From NCBI GenBank assembly GCA_964017185.1, contig OZ024870.1, positions 22,653,621-22,717,620 on the forward strand: a DNA stretch of 64,000 nt, read 5' to 3'. Shown piece by piece: positions 58,261-64,000 of the stretch. The DNA is from Rugalucina vietnamica. Its lineage: Eukaryota > Mollusca > Bivalvia > Lucinida > Lucinidae. The notes below the pieces were generated by a model, which saw only the letters and a program-made list of their open reading frames with translations, did no database searches and was not told the DNA's origin. The position numbers and the translations under genes were made by a program. Numbering within the stretch: the first letter of the stretch is position 1; each line of letters opens with the position of its first letter.

Positions 58261-61200
58261 GTGGATATGCTGCTGTACATCTATATATGTCAATTATCTG
58301 CCGAAATTGATTTGTCGACTTGTCGACCTGTCGACTTGTCGACCTGTCGACCTGTCGACTTTTCGACCTGTCGACTGGTCGACCTGTCGAGCTAGTGCTA
58401 TTGTCTACAACAAAGATCCGATTAGGGTTAGGGTTAGTGTGTGGTTAGGTTTAGGGCTGGGTTAGGGTTAGGGTTAGGGTAAGGGTTAACTGTTGACACT
58501 CAGATTGGGACAATAGTGACCATTAATGAGGACCCTTCTCCCAATCTCATAGGTCGACAAGTCGACAGGTCGGCAAGTCGACAAGTCGACAGGTCGACAA
58601 GTCGACAAGTCGACAATTCGGTTTTGGCAGTTTAGGTTCTATTTCCCATCATGCACTTAGTCCTTGTACTTCCTCTTGGACTATACCTACCTATCCATTT
58701 ATATATTTTGGCAATATTGATTTATCGACTTGTCGACTTGTCGACTTGTCGACCTGTCGACCTAGTGCTATTGTCAATAAGAAAGATCCGGTTAGGTTTA
58801 TGGTTAGATTAGGGTTAGTGTTAGCAATTTTGGCATAACTGATTTGTCGACTTGTCGACCTGTCGACTTGTCGACCTGTCGACCTGTCGACCTAGTGCTA
58901 TTGTCAATTACAAAGATCCGGTTAGGGTTAGGGTTAGATTAGGGGGGTCAAGTGTATTATTGGGGACCCTTCTTTATCTTAAAAAAAACTACACTTAACT
59001 ACTACATAATACACCAAAAGTCGACAAGTCTTCAAGAGGACAAATGGACAATTTATTAATGAGGACCCTTCTCCCAATCTCATAGGTCGACAAGTCGACA
59101 GGTCGACAGGTCGACAGGTCGACAAGTCGACAAGTCGACAATTCAGTTTTGGCAGTTTAGGTTCTATTTCCCATCATGCACTTAGTCCTTGTAGTTCCTC
59201 TTGGACTATACCTACCTATCCATTTATATATTTTGGCAATATTGATTTGTCGCCTTGTCGACTTGTCGACCTGTCGACCTAGTGCTTTTGTCATTAAGAA
59301 AGATCCGGTTAGGTTTATGGTTAGATTAGGGTTAGTGTTAGCAATTTTGGCATTATTGATTTGTCGACTTGTCGACCTGTCGACCTAGTGCTATTGTCAA
59401 TAACAAAGATCCGGTTAGGGTTAGGGTTAGTGTTAGGGTTAGTGTGTGGTTAGGGTTAGGGCTTGGCTAGGGTTAGGGTTAGTGCTTGCCTCCCAGGCGT
59501 CGTATGCGATCATGCTTCAGGTATATGATGATTATTATGTATTGACAGCTATATACCACATAGACTCTTTTTCCTGGGTTAGGGTTAGGGTTAGGATAAG
59601 GGTTAACTGTTGACACTCAGATTGGGACAATAGTGACCATTAATGAGGACCCTTCTCCCAATCTCATAGGTCGACAAGTCGACAGGTCGACAAGTCGACA
59701 AGTCGACAGGTCGACAAGTCGACAAGTCGACAATTCGGTTTTGGCAGTTTAGGTTCTATTTCCCATCATGCACTTAGTCCTTGTACTTCCTCTTGGACTA
59801 TACCTACCTATCCATTTATATATTTTGGCAATATTGATTTGTCGACTTGTCGACCTGTCGACCTAGTGCTATTGTCAATAAGAAAGATCCGGTTAGGTTT
59901 ATGGTTAGATTAGGGTTAGTGTTAGCAATTTTGGCATTATTGATTTGTCGACTTGTCGACCTGTCGACTTGTCGACCTGTCGACCTGTCGAACTAGTGCT
60001 ATTGTCAATTACAAAGATCCAGTTAGGCTTAGGGTTAGATTAGGGGGGGGGTCAAGTGTATTATTGGGGACCCTTCTTTATCTTAAAAAAACCTACACTT
60101 AACTACTACATAATACACCAAAAGTCGACAAGTCTTCAGGAGGACAAATGGACAATTTATTAATGAGGACCCTTCTCCCAATCTCATAGGTCGACAAGTC
60201 GACAGGTCGACAAGTCGACAAGTCGACAGGTCGACAAGTCGACAAGTCGACAATTCAGTTTTGGCAGTTTAGGTTCTATTTCCCATCATGCACTTAGTCC
60301 TTGTAGTTCCTCTTGGACTATACCTACCTATCCATTTATATATTTTGGCAATATTGATTTGTCGACTTGTCGACTTGTCGACCTGTCGACCTAGTGCTTT
60401 TGTCAATAAGAAAGATCCGGTTAGGTTTATGGTTAGATTAGGGTTAGTGTAAGCAATTTTGGCATTATTGATTTGTCGACTTGTCGACCTGTCGACCTAG
60501 TGCTATTGTCAATAAGAAAGATCCGGTTAGGTTTATGGTTAGATTAGGGTTAGTGTTAGCAATTTTGGCATTATTGATTTGTCGACTTGTCGACCTGTCG
60601 ACCTAGTGCTATTGTCAATAACAAAGATCCGGTTGATTAGGGTTAGTGTTAGGGTTAGTGTGTGGTTGGGGTTAGTGCTTGCCTCCCAGGCGTCGTATAC
60701 GATCATGCTTCAGGTATATGATGATTATTATGTATTGACAGCTATATACCACATAGACTCTTTTTCCCATCATGCACTTAGTCCTTGTATTTCCGCTTGG
60801 ACTATACCTACCTATCCATTTATATATTTTGGCAATATTGATTTGTCGACTTGTCGACTTGCCTTTAAGTTTCCAGTGGATATGCTGCTGTACATTTATA
60901 TATGTCAATTATCTGCCGAAATTGATTTGTCGACTTGTCGACCTGTCGACCTGTCGACCTGTCGACTTGTCGACCTGTCGAGCTAGTGCTATTGTCTACA
61001 ACAAAGATCCGATTAGGGTTAGGGTTAGTGTGTGGTTAGGTTTAGGGCTGGGTTAGGGTTAGGGTTAGGGTGAGGGTTAACTGTTGACACTCAGATTGGG
61101 ACAATAGTGACCATTAATGAGGACCCTTCTCCCAATCTCATAGGTCGACAAGTCGACAGGTCGACAAGTCGACAAGTCGACAGGTCGACAAGTCGACAAG

Positions 61201-63246
61201 TCGACAATTCGGTTTTGGCAGTTTAGGTTATATTTCCCATCATGCACTTAGTCCTTGTACTTCCTCTTGGACTATACCTACCTATCCATTTATATATTTT
61301 GGCAATATTGATTTGTCGACTTGTCGACTTGTCGACCTGTCGACCTGTCGACCTAGTGCTATTGTCAATAAGGAAGATCCGGTTAGGTTTATGGTTAGAT
61401 TAGGGTTAGTGTTAGCAATTTTGGCATTATTGATTTGTAGACTTGTCGACCTGTCGACTTGTCGACCTGTCGACCTGTCGACCTAGTGCTATTGTCAATT
61501 ACAAAGATCGGGTTAGGGTAAGGGTTAGATTAGGGTTAGTGTTAGGGTTAGTGTGTGGTTAGGGTTAGGGCTTGGCTAGGGTTAGGGTTAGTGCTTGCCT
61601 CCCAGGCGTCGTATGCGATCATGCTTCAGGTATATGATGATTATTATGTATTGACAGCTATATACCACATAGGTTCTTTTTCCCATCATGCACTTAGTCC
61701 TTGTATTTCCGCTTGGACTATACCTACCTATCCATTTATATAATTTGGCAATATTGATTAGTCGACTTGTCGACCTGTCGACCTGTCGACCTAGTGCTCT
61801 TGTCAATAATAAAGATCCGGTAAGGGTTCGGGTTAAGTTAGGGTAAGGGTTAGGGTTAGTGTGTGGTTAGGGTTAGGGTTGGGTTAGGGTTAGGGTTAAC
61901 TGTTGACATACAGATTGGGACAATATGTCAATAACAAAGATCCGGTTGACCAACATCTCCACCTCCATTTGTATACACCACTCATACTGATTTGTCGACT
62001 TGTCGACCTGTCGACTTGTCGACCTGTCGATTTACTGATGTGGACATTACAGAAGATCCATCTCCCTAGCCAATTCTTGTACTTCCGATTGAACTATACC
62101 TACCTATCCATTTAAATATTTTGGCAATATCGATTTGTCGACTTGTCGACTTGTCGACTTGTCGACCTGTCGACTTGTCGACCTAGTGCTATTGTCAACA
62201 ACAAACATCTATATATGTCATTTATATGTACTGCCAAAATTGAATTGTCGACTTGTCGACCTGTCGACTTGTCGACTTGTCGACCTAGTGCAATTGTCAA
62301 CAACAAAGATCCGGTTAGGGTTAGGGTTAGGGTTAGTGTGTGGTTAGGTTTAGGGTTGGGCTAGGGTTAGGGTGGACCAACATCTCCACCTCCACTTGTA
62401 AACACCACTCATACTGATTTGTCGACTTGTCGACCTGTCGACTTGTCGACCTGTCGATTTACTGATGTGGACATTACAGAAGACCCATCTCCCTAGCCAA
62501 TTCTGATTTCTGATTTTTAACTGTTTACCTATAGATAAGGACATTAATGCGGGCATCTATAACCATTAATGAGAGCATCTTCACATCCATTTACATGTAT
62601 ACATACATGTATAATCAATACTGATATGTCGACTTGTCGACTTGTCGACCTGTCGACTTGTCGACCAGTTGACCCACAGCTATTGTCAATAACAAAGATC
62701 CGGGTAGGGTTAGGGTTAGGTTAGGGTTAGGGTTAGGTTGGTGTTATGATTGTGTTAGGGTTTGAGTTAACTCTTGATATACAGAATGAGTGAATAATGA
62801 CCATTTTTCAATAGTGAATTGTCGACTTGTCGACTTGTCGACCTGTCGACTTGTCGGCCTGTTGACCTAGTGCTCTTGTCTATAACAAAGATCAGGTTAG
62901 GGTTAGGGGTACGGTTAGGTTATGGTTAGGCTTAGGTTGGTGTTAGGGTTAACTGTTGATATACAGATTGGGACAATACTGAATTGTCGACGTGTCGACT
63001 TGTCAACCTGTCGTCTTTTCAACCTATGATTATTGCGAGGTACCGCTTGAGTTAGCTGTTCACGTCCTTGTATAAAGATTAATGATATTGATTTGTAAAA
63101 TGATCGACTTGTTCACCTTTCACGATACTGATGTGGCCATTAGGCAGCATCCTTTTTGCCAGCCAGATATACGATGTATGATTTGTATCGAGCAGTGAAG
63201 GTTATCGGACATGTATTGAAGAGCACCTGGTGTATGTCTTGGTGTG

Positions 63247-63396
<150 letters not shown>

Positions 63397-63438
63397 TCTG
63401 TGATCCTAACGTATGGTCCCCAATAGTGCCCTTGAGCC

Positions 63439-63575
63439 GAGGATACAGCACGAAAGAATTGTTTGGATATGACCTAATACCAACGAGCTGTCTGTGTGAT
63501 GATGGTGGTTTAATGAAGAAACCAGTGAAGACTGACCTCTGCCATGAACTGGAAAAATGCTGCTGATGTAATCGA
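63439..63575 (+). pseudogene. decayed repeat-family protein, tail after the 5.9 kb insertion
   Basis: Starts with the second copy of the 8 bp target and reads [20 protein letters not shown], then [20 protein letters not shown], before a stop at about 63565. It is in the frame expected from 57514 once the insertion is ignored. Confidence 0.7.
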
Positions 63576-64000
63576 GGCCTTTAATTCGACTTCAACGTAC
63601 CTCGATGACCTTTTGAACATTGACAATCCTTATTTTGAAGGCATGGTCAATCAACTTTGTCCACCTGAACTACAGTTGAATAAAGCTAACACCACAGATA
63701 CCGAATCCCCCTTTTTGGATTTACATTTTTCTATCGCAAATGGATTTGTTTCGTCTAAGATTTATGATAAACGCGATGACTTTGATTTTGATATAGTAAA
63801 CTTTCCGTTTTTGGATGGTGACGTTCCTCGCCGTGCTTCGTATGGTGTATACATTGCTCAGCTTAATAGGTTTGCTAGAGTCTGCAATCATGTAGCGGAC
63901 TTCAACGCGCAAAATAAATATTTAACAGCCAAACTTCTCCAGCAGGGCTGTCGGTATCATAAACATTTTCTAAATTTTATCGCAGACACTATGAGTTGAT
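63576..64000 (+). pseudogene. reverse-transcriptase fragment, cut by window end
   Basis: The open frame contains STYLDDLLNIDNPYFEGMV, whose YLDD is the YxDD catalytic box of reverse transcriptases. It continues with SPFLDLHFSIANGFVSSKIY, DKRDDFDFDIVNFPFLDG and RRASYGVYIAQLNRFARV. Near 63960 the frame shifts (a small deletion relative to the copy at 55346-55920) and the next frame reads TFSKFYRRHYEL to the window edge. It is the same element family as 55346-55920, in the opposite orientation, and extends further upstream. The 5' part and any endonuclease are absent. Probable Penelope-like retroelement, not certain. Confidence 0.75.

Noticed and set aside
57631..61330. CRISPR-like array (repeated short palindromic units with spacers)
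   Set aside because: Spacers are themselves conserved repeats, units are 9 bp, and the sequence is animal nuclear DNA.
58024..61743. Repeated ORFs of 60-135 codons
   Set aside because: Generated by the conserved spacer and GTCGAC repeats; no domain, and they differ in length between copies.
57985..62960. A true chromosome end
   Set aside because: TTAGGG runs are short, mixed with variants, internal to a TIR element with a TSD, and followed by non-telomeric sequence.

Overview
The window is AT-rich animal nuclear DNA with one recognisable host gene and a dense, layered load of mobile elements and tandem repeats. I infer a lophotrochozoan, most likely a bivalve mollusc. The evidence is a two-exon macin-type antimicrobial peptide gene, tRNA-headed SINEs, TTAGGG-type repeats and several families of hairpin-rich non-autonomous DNA transposons. 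No bacterial operon, rRNA gene, intact tRNA gene or CRISPR array is visible. Homology statements rest on recall of protein families, because no search was run.

Layout. 1-1805: two copies of a ~235 bp inverted-repeat element (MITE-A) and repeat fragments. 1812-8057: Giant-1, a 6.2 kb element with short terminal inverted repeats (TIRs), a 6 bp target-site duplication (TSD, GTAAGA) and inverted arms made of a 21 bp satellite. A 1.67 kb element ending in CACAGTG with a 5 bp TSD is nested in its centre. 8058-13100: dispersed repeats, including a tandem ~375 bp repeat (Rep-D) split by a 374 bp MITE with a 5 bp TSD. 13120-14923: macin-like gene on the minus strand, with MITE-A copies just upstream. 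15200-27700: MITEs, a tRNA-headed SINE, AGGTCA-rich repeats, a 2.55 kb Tc1-like non-autonomous element, and otherwise unrecognised DNA. 27707-38729: Giant-2, an 11 kb palindromic element with TIRs resembling Giant-1 and a 6 bp TSD (CTGACG). Its arms are ~1.5 kb tandem units, each built from a 17 bp minisatellite, a palindromic MITE (MITE-B) and a SINE. 38736-46980: dispersed repeats, SINE and hairpins. 46992-52019: 5 kb TIR element with a TAA TSD, carrying a miniature LTR retrotransposon (TRIM). 52020-55128: MITE-A copies and Rep-D duplications. 55129-64000: a decayed protein-coding repeat broken by a 5'-truncated retroelement (7 bp TSD) and by a 5.9 kb TIR element (8 bp TSD) full of GTCGAC and TTAGGG repeats. 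Its tail and a further reverse-transcriptase fragment follow.

The macin gene is the only feature I consider a functional gene. The most unusual content is a recurring architecture: large non-coding transposons with short TIRs, a clean TSD and inverted arms made almost entirely of short tandem repeats (Giant-1, Giant-2 and the 5.9 kb element).
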